A stretch of 64,000 nucleotides of DNA from Nocardioides plantarum (GTDB lineage Bacteria; Actinomycetota; Actinomycetes; Propionibacteriales; Nocardioidaceae): contig NZ_VDMS01000001.1 of the NCBI RefSeq assembly GCF_006346395.1, positions 372,001 to 436,000 of the forward strand, read 5' to 3'. The notes under the pieces were generated by a model that worked only from the letters and a program-made list of their open reading frames with translations, was not told where the DNA came from and did not search any database. Positions within the stretch are counted from its first letter, which is position 1; each line of letters starts with the position of its first letter. This document shows, piece after piece, positions 37,484-46,629 of the stretch. The translations under genes were made by a program, and so were the position numbers.

Positions 37484-37513
37484 GACCTGGGCCCGGGCGC
37501 ACCCGGGCCGGGC

Positions 37514-37954
37514 TCAGGCGACCGTCTTGGGCGCGACCAGGCGGGTCGCCGACCAGTCCTTGCTGACCGCGGCGGACGTCGTCTGCGACAGCCCCGCGAT
37601 GGGTGCGGCCTCGGCGATGTCGGCGGCGTCGACCGAGTTGGGCCGGCCGATCTTGGGGGTCAGCAACCAGATCACCCCGCCGCCGACCAGGTCGGTCAGG
37701 GCCTCGACCAGGCCGTCGACCAGGTCGCCGTCCTCGTCGCGCCACCACAGCAGGACGGCGTCGACCACGTTGCCGTAGTCGGCGTCGACCATGTCGGCGT
37801 CGATCCCGTCCTCGATGGCGACCCGGAGGGCGTCATCGGTGTCGTTGTCCCAGCCGAGCTCTTGCACGACCAAGCCCTTGGTCAGGCCGAGCCTCTCGGC
37901 CGGACCCGTCTGGCCAGTTGGGGTTTGGGTGCCGCCACCGGCGGTCGAGCTCAC
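37514..37954 (-). CDS. DUF3052 family protein
   Basis: A 146-residue protein with GTG 37954 preceded by TTCAGGAGG at 8 bases. LGLTKGLVVQELGWDNDTDD, DAVLLWWRDEDGDLVD and GGGVIWLLTPKIGRP are characteristic of this actinobacterial family. Function unknown. It is divergent from aceE across 217 bases, an arrangement conserved from mycobacteria (Rv2239c) to streptomycetes, which hints at a link to pyruvate metabolism. Confidence 0.9.
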   Translation of the reverse strand: MSSTAGGGTQTPTGQTGPAERLGLTKGLVVQELGWDNDTDDALRVAIEDGIDADMVDADYGNVVDAVLLWWRDEDGDLVDGLVEALTDLVGGGVIWLLTPKIGRPNSVDAADIAEAAPIAGLSQTTSAAVSKDWSATRLVAPKTVA

Positions 37955-38126
37955 GGGAGATTCCTCCTGAAGGAATGGGAGAGAAAGAAGAGGTTGTCGG
38001 GCGTAGTCCATCGGACTGGGGCGCAACCTGCAAGACCCGGGCGATCCGCGTCCCGGTGCTGGACACCGGCTGGACACGGGCTGGGCACCTCCGGGCGACC
38101 GGATGCCGGGGCTACCGGCAAGTAGG

Positions 38127-38151
38127 CCGGGCGTCTCATTCGCACGCCCGG
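38127..38151 (+). promoter_or_regulatory. Hairpin in the aceE leader
   Basis: CCGGGCGT and ACGCCCGG flank a 9-base loop, ending 20 bases before the aceE start. It may affect ribosome access or mark an operator; nothing more can be said. Confidence 0.35.
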
Positions 38152-38171
38152 ATGCGTGCCAGGATGGCGGG

Positions 38172-40994
38172 GTGAGCGGCGAGACATCCACCTCCCCCGA
38201 CCAGACCAGCCAGAGCGACGGACAGGCCGACCAGACCCGGTCGACTGCCCGCGCGGTGATCCACGAAGGGCTGCCCACCCAGCTGCCCGACATCGATCCC
38301 GACGAGACCCAGGACTGGCTCGACTCCTTCGACTCCATGCTCGACGAGCGCGGCCGCGAGCGTGCGCGCTACGTGATGCTGCGCCTGCTCGAGCGGGCTC
38401 GTGAGAAGCAGGTCGGCGTGCCCGCCCTGCGCAGCACCGACTACATCAACACGATCCCGCCCGAGCGCGAGCCGTGGTTCCCCGGCGACTACGAGGTCGA
38501 GCAGCGCATCCGCGCCTTCCTGCGCTGGAACGCCGCCGTGATGGTCTCCAGCGCCAACCGCAAGGGCCTGGAGGTCGGCGGTCACATCGCGACCTACCAG
38601 TCCTCGGCGTCGCTCTACGAGGTCGGCTTCAACCACTTCTTCCGCGGCAAGGACGCTCCCGGCGGGGGCGACCAGCTCTACATCCAGGGCCACGCCGCGC
38701 CGGGCATCTACGCCCGCGCCTTCCTCGAGGGCCGGCTCAGCGAGCAGCAGCTCTACCGCTTCCGCCAGGAGGTCCAGCACGGTCCGCACGCCGGGCTGTC
38801 GTCGTACCCGCACCCGCGGCTGATGCCGGAGTTCTGGGAGTTCCCGACGGTGTCGATGGGCCTGACGGCGATCAACTCGATCTACCAGGCGCGCTTCAAC
38901 CGCTACCTCCACAACCGCGGTATCAAGGACACCTCCGAGCAGCGCGTGTTCGCGTTCCTCGGCGACGGCGAGATGGCCGAGCCCGAGTCGCTCGGCGCGA
39001 TCCGGGTGGCTGCTCGCGAGGAGCTCGACAACCTCACCTGGGTCGTCAACTGCAACCTGCAGCAGCTCGACGGACCGGTCACCGGCAACGGCAAGATCAT
39101 CCAGGAGCTCGAGGCCAACTTCCGTGGCGCCGGCTGGAACGTCATCAAGGTCATCTGGGGCCAGGGCTGGGACGCCCTGCTCGCCCGCGACGTCGACGGC
39201 GTGCTGGTCAACAAGATGAACACCACGCCCGACGGCGCGTTCCAGACCTACTCGGTCGAGGACGGCGCCTACGTGCGCGAGAACTTCTTCGGACCCGACC
39301 CCCGGCTGCGGCGGATGGCCGAGCACATGAGCGACTCGCAGATCCAGAAGCTCCCCCGCGGTGGCCACGACTACCGCAAGGTCTACGCCGCCTTCGACTC
39401 CGCCACCAAGCACGTCGGGCAGCCGACGGTGATCCTGGCCAAGACGATCAAGGGCTGGACGATCGACTCCCTGGAGGGCAAGAACGCCACCCACCAGATG
39501 AAGAAGCTCACCCCCGAGGACCTCAAGCGCTTCCGCGACCGGCTCAAGCTGCCGATCTCCGACCGCGACCTCGAGCGCTCCTACGAGGAGACCGGCTCCG
39601 CGCCGTTCTTCCACCCGGGCGAGAAGTCCCCCGAGATCGAGTACATGATGCAGCGCCGCGAGGCCCTGGGCGGCTCGGTGCCGCGCCGCGTCGTCCGTGC
39701 CAAGGCGCTCAAGCTGCCCGGCGACGCCGTCTACAGCGAGCTCACCAAGGGCGGCGGCAAGCACGCGGTCGCCACCACGATGGCCGTCGTCCGGCTGCTC
39801 AAGGACTGGATGAAGGACCCCGAGATCGGTCAGCGCCTGGTGCCGATCGCGCCCGACGAGTACCGCACGTTCGGCATGGACTCGATGTTCCCGAGCGCCA
39901 AGGTCTACAACCCGGGCGGCCAGCAGTACGAGTCGGTCGACCGCAAGCTGCTGCTGAAGTACACCGAGTCCGAGAAGGGCCAGATGCTGCACGAGGGCAT
40001 CTCCGAGGCCGGCGCGATGGCCTCGGCGACCGCAGCCGGGTCGGCGTACTCCACCCACGGCGAGCACATGATCCCGTTCTACATCTTCTACTCGATGTTC
40101 GGGTTCCAGCGCACGGGCGACTCGATCTGGGCGATGGCCGACCAGCTGGCCCGGGGCTTCCTGATCGGGGCCACCGCCGGGCGGACCACGCTGACCGGCG
40201 AGGGCCTCCAGCACGCCGACGGCCACTCCCCGCTGCTCGCGGCGACCAACCCCGCGATCGTCCACTACGACCCGGCGTTCTCCTACGAGGTCGGCCACAT
40301 CATGCGCTCGGGCCTCGAGCGGATGTACGGCGAGGGCGGCAGCGACGGCACCGGTGAGAACGTCATCTTCTACGTCACCGTCTACAACGAGCCGGTCGAG
40401 CAGCCCGCCCAGCCCGACGACGTCGACGTCGAGGGCATCCTGCGTGGCGTGCACCGGGTCTCCGTGGCCGAGGGCGAGGGGCCGCGCGTGCAGCTGCTGG
40501 CCTCCGGCGTCGGCTTCCCCTGGGTCAAGAAGGCCGCGCGCCTGCTGGCCGAGGAGTGGGGTGTACAGGCCGACACCTGGTCGGTCACGTCGTGGAACGA
40601 GCTGGCCCGCGACGCCGTCGCCGCCGAGGACCACAATCTCCTCCACGCCGACGACGCCCCCCGCGTGCCCTACGTGACGTCGAAGCTCGACGGCTCCGGC
40701 GGACCGTTCGTGGCCGTGTCCGACTACATGGCCGCGGTGCCGCTGCAGATCGCGCGCTGGGTCCCGGGCGACTACTGCGTCCTGGGCGCCGACGGCTTCG
40801 GCTTCGCCGACACCCGCCCCGCCGCCCGCCGGTTCTTCAAGATCGACGCCGAGTCGGTCGTCGTCCGCGCCCTGCAGGCGCTCGCCGACGCTGGCGAGAT
40901 CGACCCGGCCCTGGTCGCCAAGGCCGCCCGCCAGTACCGCATCGACGACCCGATGGCTGTCGCCGACGTCAAGCAGGAGGGCGCCGGCGCCTGA
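38172..40994 (+). CDS. aceE: Pyruvate dehydrogenase E1 component, homodimeric type
   Basis: About 940 residues, the size of homodimeric AceE. Thiamine-diphosphate features are visible: [20 protein letters not shown] (GDG motif), [17 protein letters not shown] (the matching NCN…), and [20 protein letters not shown] in the pyrimidine-binding domain. It decarboxylates pyruvate and passes the acetyl group to lipoyl-E2. GTG 38172 follows AGGATGGCGG; the frame is open to 38103, but the family N-terminus fits the GTG. E2 and E3 are not in the window, as is usual in this group. Confidence 0.95.
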   Translation: MSGETSTSPDQTSQSDGQADQTRSTARAVIHEGLPTQLPDIDPDETQDWLDSFDSMLDERGRERARYVMLRLLERAREKQVGVPALRSTDYINTIPPEREPWFPGDYEVEQRIRAFLRWNAAVMVSSANRKGLEVGGHIATYQSSASLYEVGFNHFFRGKDAPGGGDQLYIQGHAAPGIYARAFLEGRLSEQQLYRFRQEVQHGPHAGLSSYPHPRLMPEFWEFPTVSMGLTAINSIYQARFNRYLHNRGIKDTSEQRVFAFLGDGEMAEPESLGAIRVAAREELDNLTWVVNCNLQQLDGPVTGNGKIIQELEANFRGAGWNVIKVIWGQGWDALLARDVDGVLVNKMNTTPDGAFQTYSVEDGAYVRENFFGPDPRLRRMAEHMSDSQIQKLPRGGHDYRKVYAAFDSATKHVGQPTVILAKTIKGWTIDSLEGKNATHQMKKLTPEDLKRFRDRLKLPISDRDLERSYEETGSAPFFHPGEKSPEIEYMMQRREALGGSVPRRVVRAKALKLPGDAVYSELTKGGGKHAVATTMAVVRLLKDWMKDPEIGQRLVPIAPDEYRTFGMDSMFPSAKVYNPGGQQYESVDRKLLLKYTESEKGQMLHEGISEAGAMASATAAGSAYSTHGEHMIPFYIFYSMFGFQRTGDSIWAMADQLARGFLIGATAGRTTLTGEGLQHADGHSPLLAATNPAIVHYDPAFSYEVGHIMRSGLERMYGEGGSDGTGENVIFYVTVYNEPVEQPAQPDDVDVEGILRGVHRVSVAEGEGPRVQLLASGVGFPWVKKAARLLAEEWGVQADTWSVTSWNELARDAVAAEDHNLLHADDAPRVPYVTSKLDGSGGPFVAVSDYMAAVPLQIARWVPGDYCVLGADGFGFADTRPAARRFFKIDAESVVVRALQALADAGEIDPALVAKAARQYRIDDPMAVADVKQEGAGA

Positions 40995-41036
40995 CGCCGG
41001 CCCCCGGGGCTCTCGGGGCCGCCCGCTCCCGCCCGG

Positions 41037-41108
41037 CACTTACTGACCGTCGTGACCACTACCTGACAGCTACAGCCGTCAGGTAGTGCATCGGACAGTC
41101 AGTAAGTG
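41037..41108. terminator. Two-tier palindrome between convergent aceE and L,D-transpeptidase genes
   Basis: Outer 11-base arms CACTTACTGAC (41037-41047) and GTCAGTAAGTG (41098-41108); inner 11-base arms CACTACCTGAC (41057-41067) and GTCAGGTAGTG (41078-41088); a 10-base loop and an unpaired 9-base bulge on each side. Outer and inner arms resemble each other (CACTxxCTGAC), so the element looks internally duplicated. Likely a bidirectional terminator. Confidence 0.7.
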
Positions 41109-41131
41109 GCCGGGCCGGGCGGGCCGCAGCG

Positions 41132-41860
41132 TCAGACCACGACGACGGTGGTGCCGAGCGGGGCGAAGGCCCACAGCGCCTTGGCGTCGGGGGTGGACTG
41201 GCGGATGCAGCCGTGGGACCGGGGGGTGCCGAGCTCGGCGCGGCTCTGGACGACGCGGCCGTCGTCGACGGGGATCGTGTGGAAGCCGATCGCGGCACCC
41301 GACGGACCGCGGGTGAAGCGGACGAACCACTGCATGGTGCCGGAGTCGTCGATGCCGACGGCGTTCTCGGAGCGGGAGTAGACCTCGTAGGTGCCGGGGT
41401 CGAGGTTGTCGGTGACGCTGCCCGACACCAGGTAGGTGCGTCGGATGGCCCCGGTGCTCGACACCAGCCAGACCCGCTGCCGGTCCTCGCTGAAGACGAC
41501 CCGACGGCCGGTCCCGGACCGGGCCGGCAGCGTCTTGTCGTCGGCCGGGTCGACCCGGGCCGGTGTCTGAGTGGTCGGCTCGGACGTCGGCTTCGCAGCG
41601 GGCTCGTCCGGCAGCTCGACCGGCGCCGCGGCACCGACCCTGGTGTCGGCGACGTTCACCCCGGTCGCCGAGGCGGTCGTCCGGATGGCGGAGACGAGGA
41701 CATCGGTACGGTCGCGGCCGTCGCTGTCGGCGGCCGAGGGCAGCACGCCCACCCCGCCGAGCAACGCGACCGCGGTCGTCAGCAGCGACACCGTCAGCAC
41801 GACGATGCGGCCGTAGTGGGTCTGGTGGTGCTGCGGGGGCTCGGAGCGGTGGCGGCTCAT
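41132..41860 (-). CDS. L,D-transpeptidase (YkuD) with N-terminal membrane anchor
   Basis: A 242-residue protein. An anchor helix (IVVLTVSLLTTAVALLGGVG) at about 19-40, a Pro/Thr/Ala linker, then the YkuD domain with IGFHTIPVDDG and the active-site SHGCIRQSTPDAKALW (nucleophile Cys). It makes 3-3 cross-links in peptidoglycan or acts on other murein bonds. GAGG lies 5 bases before the ATG. It starts 7 bases after the ParA gene, so the two share a transcript. Confidence 0.88.
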   Translation of the reverse strand: MSRHRSEPPQHHQTHYGRIVVLTVSLLTTAVALLGGVGVLPSAADSDGRDRTDVLVSAIRTTASATGVNVADTRVGAAAPVELPDEPAAKPTSEPTTQTPARVDPADDKTLPARSGTGRRVVFSEDRQRVWLVSSTGAIRRTYLVSGSVTDNLDPGTYEVYSRSENAVGIDDSGTMQWFVRFTRGPSGAAIGFHTIPVDDGRVVQSRAELGTPRSHGCIRQSTPDAKALWAFAPLGTTVVVV

Positions 41861-41867
41861 CGCGACC

Positions 41868-42650
41868 TCACCGAGCCGCTCGGGTGACCAGGTTGGCGGC
41901 CACCTGTCGGTACGCCGCGGCGCCCTTGCTGCTGCGGCTGGTCGACAGGATCGACCGGCCCGCGGCCGGGGCCTCGGCGAACTTGATGGTCTTGGGGATC
42001 GGCGGCTCGACGACCTCGAGGTCGTAGGTCTCCGAGATCGTCTCGAGCACGGTCCGGGCGTGGGTGGTGCGGCCGTCGTAGAGCGTCGGCAGCACGCCCC
42101 ACACCTCGAGCTCACGGTTGGTGAACCGGCGTACGTCGTGGACGGTGTCGAGGAGCTGGCCGACACCACGGTGCGACAGGGTCTCGCACTGCAGCGGGAT
42201 GAGGACCCCGTCGGCGGCGGTGAGCGCGGCGACGGTCAGCACGCCCAGCGACGGCGGGCAGTCGAGCAGGATCCAGTCGAAATGGACGCCCTTGGCGGCG
42301 AGGTCCTCGAGCATCGAGCGCAGCACGTGCTCACGGCCGGTACGGGTGAGCAGGTCGGCCTCGGCGCGGGCCAGCTCGATCGTGGCCGGCAGCAGCGAGA
42401 CGCCGTCGTCGGTCTCGACGATGACCTCGGTCGGGTCGAGGCCCTTGGTGAGCACCTGGTGGACGGAGAGCTCGAGGTCCTCGGGATCGATGCCGAGGGA
42501 GAACGTCAGGCAGGCCTGCGGGTCGAGGTCGACCAGGAGCACCGCATGACCCAGCTCGGCCAACGCGGCACCGATCGAGGCGACACTGGTCGTCTTGGCG
42601 ACGCCGCCCTTCTGGTTGGCGATCGCGAGGGTGGTGCTCGGCGGGCTCAT
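41868..42650 (-). CDS. ParA/Soj-family ATPase
   Basis: A 260-residue ParA protein with the deviant Walker A KGGVAKTTS, VLLVDLDPQA (A'), and LLDCPPSLGVLTVAAL (Walker B). ParA ATPases move cargo such as chromosome origins or protein clusters over the nucleoid. No ParB or parS site is next to it, and its partner is an L,D-transpeptidase, so this is probably an orphan ParA positioning something other than the origin, perhaps linked to the cell wall. Confidence 0.9.
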   Translation of the reverse strand: MSPPSTTLAIANQKGGVAKTTSVASIGAALAELGHAVLLVDLDPQACLTFSLGIDPEDLELSVHQVLTKGLDPTEVIVETDDGVSLLPATIELARAEADLLTRTGREHVLRSMLEDLAAKGVHFDWILLDCPPSLGVLTVAALTAADGVLIPLQCETLSHRGVGQLLDTVHDVRRFTNRELEVWGVLPTLYDGRTTHARTVLETISETYDLEVVEPPIPKTIKFAEAPAAGRSILSTSRSSKGAAAYRQVAANLVTRAAR

Positions 42651-42763
42651 CCCGGGTCATTGTGCCCGACCGACCGCGTCGAGGGCAGGCGACACGGCGT
42701 GGTCCGAGGTCCGGTGCGCGATCACCGGAGCAGGTCCTGGGCGTCCCTGGTTGGATCACAGCC

Positions 42764-43516
42764 ATGCCCACCGCACTCGTCACCGGCGCGACCGCCGGCA
42801 TCGGCCACGCCTTCGCCGTCCACCTCGCCCGCCGCGGCCACGACCTGGTCCTGGTCGCCCGCGACGGCTCCCGGCTCGAGGACGTCGCGGCCACCCTGCG
42901 CACCGACCACGACGTCGACGTCGAGACCCTCGTGGCCGACCTCGTCGTCCCCGACGACCTGCTCCGCGTGGAGGACCGGCTGCGCGACGTCTCCCGCCCG
43001 GTCGACCTGCTGGTCAACAACGCCGGGTTCGGGCTCAAGAAGCGGTTCCTCGACAACTCCGTCGGCGAGGAGGCCGCCATGCTCGGCGTCCTGGTCACCG
43101 CCGTCCTGCGCCTCAGCCACGCCGCGCTCGGACCGATGACCGAGCGTGGCAGCGGCGGCGTCATCAACGTCTCGAGCGTCGCGGCCTTCCTCCCCCGTGG
43201 CACGTACGCCGCCGCCAAGGCCTGGGTCAACAGCTTCAGCGAGTGGGCCGCCACCGAGTACCGCAGCCAGGGCGTCACCGTGATGGCACTGTGCCCGGGG
43301 TTCACCAAGACCGAGTTCCACGAGCGGATGCAGGTCAAGCGCGGCGACAGCTTCATGTGGCTCGACGTCGACTTCCTCGTCGACAAGGCCCTCAAGGACT
43401 TTGACAAGGGTCGCGCCCTGTCGATCCCCGGCGCCCACTACAAGGCCATCGCGGGCCTGACCCGGCTCATCCCCTCTCGCGCCCTGCAGACCTACCAGTC
43501 CATCGGCCGCAAGTAG
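42764..43516 (+). CDS. Short-chain dehydrogenase/reductase
   Basis: A 250-residue classical SDR: cofactor motif TGATAGIGHAFA (TGxxxGIG), NNAGFG, the catalytic Ser in INVSSVAAFLP, and YAAAKAW (YxxxK). CPGFTKTEFH follows, as in many members that reduce ketones or aldehydes with NADP(H). The substrate is unknown. Divergent from ParA; its 3' end faces the repeat-filled junction with MarC. Confidence 0.9.
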   Translation: MPTALVTGATAGIGHAFAVHLARRGHDLVLVARDGSRLEDVAATLRTDHDVDVETLVADLVVPDDLLRVEDRLRDVSRPVDLLVNNAGFGLKKRFLDNSVGEEAAMLGVLVTAVLRLSHAALGPMTERGSGGVINVSSVAAFLPRGTYAAAKAWVNSFSEWAATEYRSQGVTVMALCPGFTKTEFHERMQVKRGDSFMWLDVDFLVDKALKDFDKGRALSIPGAHYKAIAGLTRLIPSRALQTYQSIGRK

Positions 43517-43536
43517 CCGACAGACCGGCCCCCGGC

Positions 43537-43790
43537 GTCGGTCGAGGTGCGAGGAGCCCCGGCGACGAGCCTCGAGACCACCCCAGCCGGCAGACCGACC
43601 CCCGGTGGAACGTCCGGCTGCGGTGGTCTCGACGCGCCTGCTCAGGAGCGGCGCTCGTGCCTCGCGCGGTCCTGAGCATCACCCCACGTCGGTCGAGGTG
43701 CGAGGAGCCCCAGCGACGAGCCTCGAGACCACCCCAGCCGGCAGACCAGCCCCGGTAGGACGTCCGGCTGCGGTGGTCTCGACGCGCCTG
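43537..43790. repeat. Palindromic repeat family copy R3, two near-identical ~104-bp units
   Basis: Units at 43537-43640 and 43688-43790, 151 bases apart, each running GTCGGTCGAGGTGCGAGGAG … ACGAGCCTCGAGACCACC … CCGGCTGCGGTGGTCTCGAC. Within each unit the left part CTCGAGACCACCCCAGCCGG is almost the reverse complement of the right part CCGGCTGCGGTGGTCTCGA. The block fills the gap between the convergent SDR and MarC genes. Confidence 0.85.
43640..43677. terminator. Hairpin with nonaloop GAGGCACGA (minus-strand sense)
   Basis: Outer stem GCTCAGGA/TCCTGAGC and inner GCGC/GCGC enclose TCGTGCCTC on the plus strand. It lies between the two R3 units. Confidence 0.5.
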
Positions 43791-43815
43791 TCGCGGGTTC
43801 GTTCCTCACCCGCGA
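43791..43815 (-). terminator. Hairpin with nonaloop GAGGAACGA after marC-like gene
   Basis: An 8-base perfect stem (TCGCGGGT/ACCCGCGA) around TCGTTCCTC, i.e. GAGGAACGA in the RNA of the MarC-like gene, whose stop is about 60 bases away. Confidence 0.55.
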
Positions 43816-43874
43816 CGCTTGCTCGACCCTTCGGCGCCCACGCCGTCCGCTCGTTCCTCGCGACCGGCTGCGCC

Positions 43875-44492
43875 TCACCCCTCGCCGGCGATGAAGGCTC
43901 GGACCGCGTCGGCGACGAGCTGGACGGCGATCGCGGAGAGCAGCAGGCCGGCGATGCGGGTGACGAGCAGGACCCCGCTCTCGCGGATCACCTTGAGGAT
44001 CGGCAGCGAGAAGCGCATCGCCGCCCAGAGGCTGGCGTGCACCGCGACGATGCCGAGCGCGACCGCGGCGAAGGTCGACCAGCCGTCGACGTCCTCGACG
44101 AACAGCATCGTCGCCACGATGGCGCCGGGCCCGGCGAGCAGCGGGGTGCCGAGCGGCACGAGCGCGACGTTGGTGCCCGCCGCGGCGGTGGGCTCCTTCT
44201 CGTTGCCGGTCAGCAGCTCGAGGGCGACCAGGAGCAGCAGCAGGCCGCCGGCGCACTGCAGCGCCGGCAGCGAGATGTGGAGGTAGGACAGGATCTGCTG
44301 GCCGAAGAAGGCGAAGACCGTGATCACCAGGAACGACACGGCGACGGCCTGCCAGGCCGCGCGCTTGGCCGCAGCGGGCGAGCGGCCGTTGGTGAGGGAC
44401 AGGAAGATCGGCACGGTGCCGACGGGGTCCATGATCACGAAGAGCGTCACGAAGACCTCGACGAGCAGCACGGTGTCGAGGACCGAGCTCAT
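43875..44492 (-). CDS. MarC family integral membrane protein
   Basis: A 205-residue protein with about six helices. FVIMDPVGTVPIFLSLTNG near the N-terminus is the MarC signature, and the second repeat has PLGTPLLAGPGAIVATMLF. Despite its name the family is not shown to confer drug resistance; transport of amino acids or other solutes is suspected. The start overlaps the PHP gene stop by 4 bases. Confidence 0.92.
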   Translation of the reverse strand: MSSVLDTVLLVEVFVTLFVIMDPVGTVPIFLSLTNGRSPAAAKRAAWQAVAVSFLVITVFAFFGQQILSYLHISLPALQCAGGLLLLLVALELLTGNEKEPTAAAGTNVALVPLGTPLLAGPGAIVATMLFVEDVDGWSTFAAVALGIVAVHASLWAAMRFSLPILKVIRESGVLLVTRIAGLLLSAIAVQLVADAVRAFIAGEG

Positions 44493-45352
44493 GACCCGAC
44501 GACCTGGGGCGTCTTACGGCCGGACGCGGCCGAGGCGGCCGCCGCCCGCTCGAGCAACCGCGCGTACTGCTCCGGGTCGGTGGTGTTGACGCCGAGCCCG
44601 TGGTCGACCTTGCCCAGGCCGTGGTGGTCGCTGGACCCGGTGGCGACGAGGTCGAGGGCGCCGGCGATGGCACGCAGCTCGGCACGGGCGTCGGCGTCGT
44701 GGTCCTGGTGGTCGACCTCGATGCCGGCCAGGCCGACCTCGGCCAGCCGGCCGAGCTCGGCCACGGGCAGCGTGTCGCGACGCCCCCGTCCCCACGGGTG
44801 GGCGATGACGCTGGCGCCGCCTGCCTCGGCGACGAGGCGGATCGCGGTGGTGAGCGGGGTCGCGTAGCGGTCGACGTACGCCGGGCGCCCGGGGTTGAGG
44901 TAGCGCTCGAAGGCCTCGTCGCGCGAGGCCACCTCGCCCCGGCGTACGAGTGCGTCGGCGACGTGGGGTCGCCCGGGCACCTCGGCGACGATCTCGTCGG
45001 CGTGCAGGTCGATGCCGAGCCGGCGCAGCGCGGCCAGGATCGCCGGCGCACGCGATCCGCGACCGTCCAGCACCCGGGCCAGCTCGGCTGCGAGACCGGG
45101 GTGGGTCGGGTCGGGCAGGTAGGCCAGCAGGTGCACGCCGCGGCCGTGGTGGTGGGTGCTGAGCTCCATGCCGCGCACCAGGCCGATGCCGGTCTCGCGG
45201 GCCGCGGCCACCGCCTCGTCCCACCCGGCGGCGGTGTCGTGGTCGGTCAGGGCCAGGACGTCGAGTCCCGCCTCGTGGGCCGCGCGCACGAGCTCGGTCG
45301 CGGTCTGGGTGCCGTCGCTGACGACCGAGTGGGTGTGGAGGTCGATGCGCAC
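44489..45352 (-). CDS. PHP-domain phosphoesterase (TrpH/RNase AM-like)
   Basis: A 287-residue metal-dependent phosphoesterase. N-terminal DLHTHSVVSDGT, then ALTDHDT, GMELSTHHHGRGVHLLAY, AHPWGRGRRD and SSDHHGLGK supply the His/Asp metal ligands. Characterised relatives remove 3'-phosphoadenosine diphosphate or act as 5'-3' exoribonuclease. Coupled to the MarC-like gene by an ATGA-type overlap. Confidence 0.9.
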   Translation of the reverse strand: MRIDLHTHSVVSDGTQTATELVRAAHEAGLDVLALTDHDTAAGWDEAVAAARETGIGLVRGMELSTHHHGRGVHLLAYLPDPTHPGLAAELARVLDGRGSRAPAILAALRRLGIDLHADEIVAEVPGRPHVADALVRRGEVASRDEAFERYLNPGRPAYVDRYATPLTTAIRLVAEAGGASVIAHPWGRGRRDTLPVAELGRLAEVGLAGIEVDHQDHDADARAELRAIAGALDLVATGSSDHHGLGKVDHGLGVNTTDPEQYARLLERAAAASAASGRKTPQVVGS

Positions 45353-45358
45353 CGGCCA

Positions 45359-45364
45359 ACTCTA
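45359..45364 (-). promoter_or_regulatory. -10 hexamer TAGAGT, leaderless promoter of the PHP gene
   Basis: On the minus strand TAGAGT is followed by six bases and the GTG at 45352. Confidence 0.6.
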
Positions 45365-45377
45365 CGGAGAGCCGCGC

Positions 45378-46013
45378 TCACCAGGCGGGAGCGGGACCGC
45401 CGAACGGCAGCTCGACCAGGTGCGGACCCGCCTGCGAGGCGTCGCGCAGGAACCAGTCGTTGCGCAGCAGCAGGATCGCGGACGCCGGACGGAGCACCAG
45501 CCACAGCCAGCGCCCGTCGGCCTCCCCCGCGACCACCGAGCGGTCCCACTCGGCGGTGGCGGCGCTCGTCGACACCGGCCACAGCGGCACGACCTGGCGG
45601 TCGAGACGCACCCGCACGCTCGGGGGCCCGTCGCCCAGGTCGGCGCCGGGATCGTCGTGGGCCGTGCCGGCGATCCGGGCCCCGAGGCCGGTCCCGGCCT
45701 CCTCGGTCACCACGATGACGTCGACCGGCCCGTCGAGCTCGCTGGGTCCCGACGAGCAGGTCATGGTCGCGCGGGCCCGGTCGGGGTCGGCCCCCACGGC
45801 GGCGAAGTCGCTGACGCTCCACCCCGGGCTCAGCGGCCAGGGCAGGTAGGTCGGCACCGACGACGAGCGACGCAGGTGGTCGGCGAAGGCGTCGTACGAC
45901 GGCTCCGCGGGACGCCACAGCGGCTCGATCTCGGCGTGCTCGACGCACACCCAGCCGGCCGGGGTCTCGGTGACCGGGGCGGCGCAGCGGGGGCACCCGA
46001 TCAGCAGGGACAT
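45378..46013 (-). CDS. DUF6758 family protein
   Basis: A 211-residue protein beginning MSLLIGCPRCAAPVTE, with CPRC and WVCVEH as a possible N-terminal zinc site, then PTYLPWPLSPGWSVS, a conserved motif of this actinobacterial family, and DGRWLWLVLRPASAILLL. Function unknown. It is one of a run of minus-strand genes between the phosphatase and PHP genes. Confidence 0.78.
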   Translation of the reverse strand: MSLLIGCPRCAAPVTETPAGWVCVEHAEIEPLWRPAEPSYDAFADHLRRSSSVPTYLPWPLSPGWSVSDFAAVGADPDRARATMTCSSGPSELDGPVDVIVVTEEAGTGLGARIAGTAHDDPGADLGDGPPSVRVRLDRQVVPLWPVSTSAATAEWDRSVVAGEADGRWLWLVLRPASAILLLRNDWFLRDASQAGPHLVELPFGGPAPAW

Positions 46014-46045
46014 GGCCCTACGGTCCTGTCCGCCACCGGCAGGAG

Positions 46046-46627
46046 TCAAGCGTTCCAGCGCCGGACGACGGGGGCGCCGCGGTCCTCACCGAGCACCGAC
46101 ACCGTCGCGGTGTCGAGGTGGAAGTGTCGGCCGTCGGCCACGGGCAGGCCGAGCCAGCGGGCGGCCAGCACCCGCAGCGAGTGACCGTGGGCGAAGGCCA
46201 GCACCGGCCCGTCGGCGGCCCGGGCCCGGGCGACGATGCGGTCGAGCCGGGCGCCGACCTCGTCGGGCGACTCCCCCGGCGACTCGCCGTCGGGGCAGCC
46301 GTCGGTCCAGATCGACCACCCGGGCGCACCCTCGCGGATGTCGGGCGTGGTGACGCCCTCGTAGGCGCCGTAGGCCCACTCGGCCAGGTCGTCGTCGACC
46401 TCGGCGTCGGCGAACCCCGCCAGCTGCGCCGTACGACGCGCCCGCAGCCGCGGACTGGTCAGCACGAGCACGGGGTCGACGTCGGCCAGGCGCGGCGCGA
46501 GGGCCCGGGCGTCGTCCTCGCTGTCGGGCAGCAGCGGCAGGTCGGTGATCGACGTGTGCCGCCCGTTGCGGCTCCACTCCGTCGGTCCGTGCCGGACGAC
46601 CCAGAGCTCACCCTCGTGTTCAGCCAC
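46046..46627 (-). CDS. Histidine phosphatase family protein
   Basis: A 193-residue protein starting with the GTG at 46627, 2 bases after the upstream stop. WVVRHGPTEWSRNGRHTS is the RHG catalytic motif; TSPRLRARRTAQLA and FAHGHSLRVLAARWLGL complete the phosphoglycerate-mutase-like fold. The acceptor is unknown. It is transcribed with the channel gene upstream. Confidence 0.9.
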   Translation of the reverse strand: MAEHEGELWVVRHGPTEWSRNGRHTSITDLPLLPDSEDDARALAPRLADVDPVLVLTSPRLRARRTAQLAGFADAEVDDDLAEWAYGAYEGVTTPDIREGAPGWSIWTDGCPDGESPGESPDEVGARLDRIVARARAADGPVLAFAHGHSLRVLAARWLGLPVADGRHFHLDTATVSVLGEDRGAPVVRRWNA

Positions 46628-46629
46628 GG

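Noticed and set aside
38136-41039. 967-codon frame antisense to aceE
   Set aside because: It mirrors the aceE codon pattern and has no recognisable domain.
41868-42650. ParA as evidence of an integrated plasmid
   Set aside because: No ParB, Rep protein or origin-like iterons nearby, and flanking genes are chromosomal; treated as an orphan ParA.
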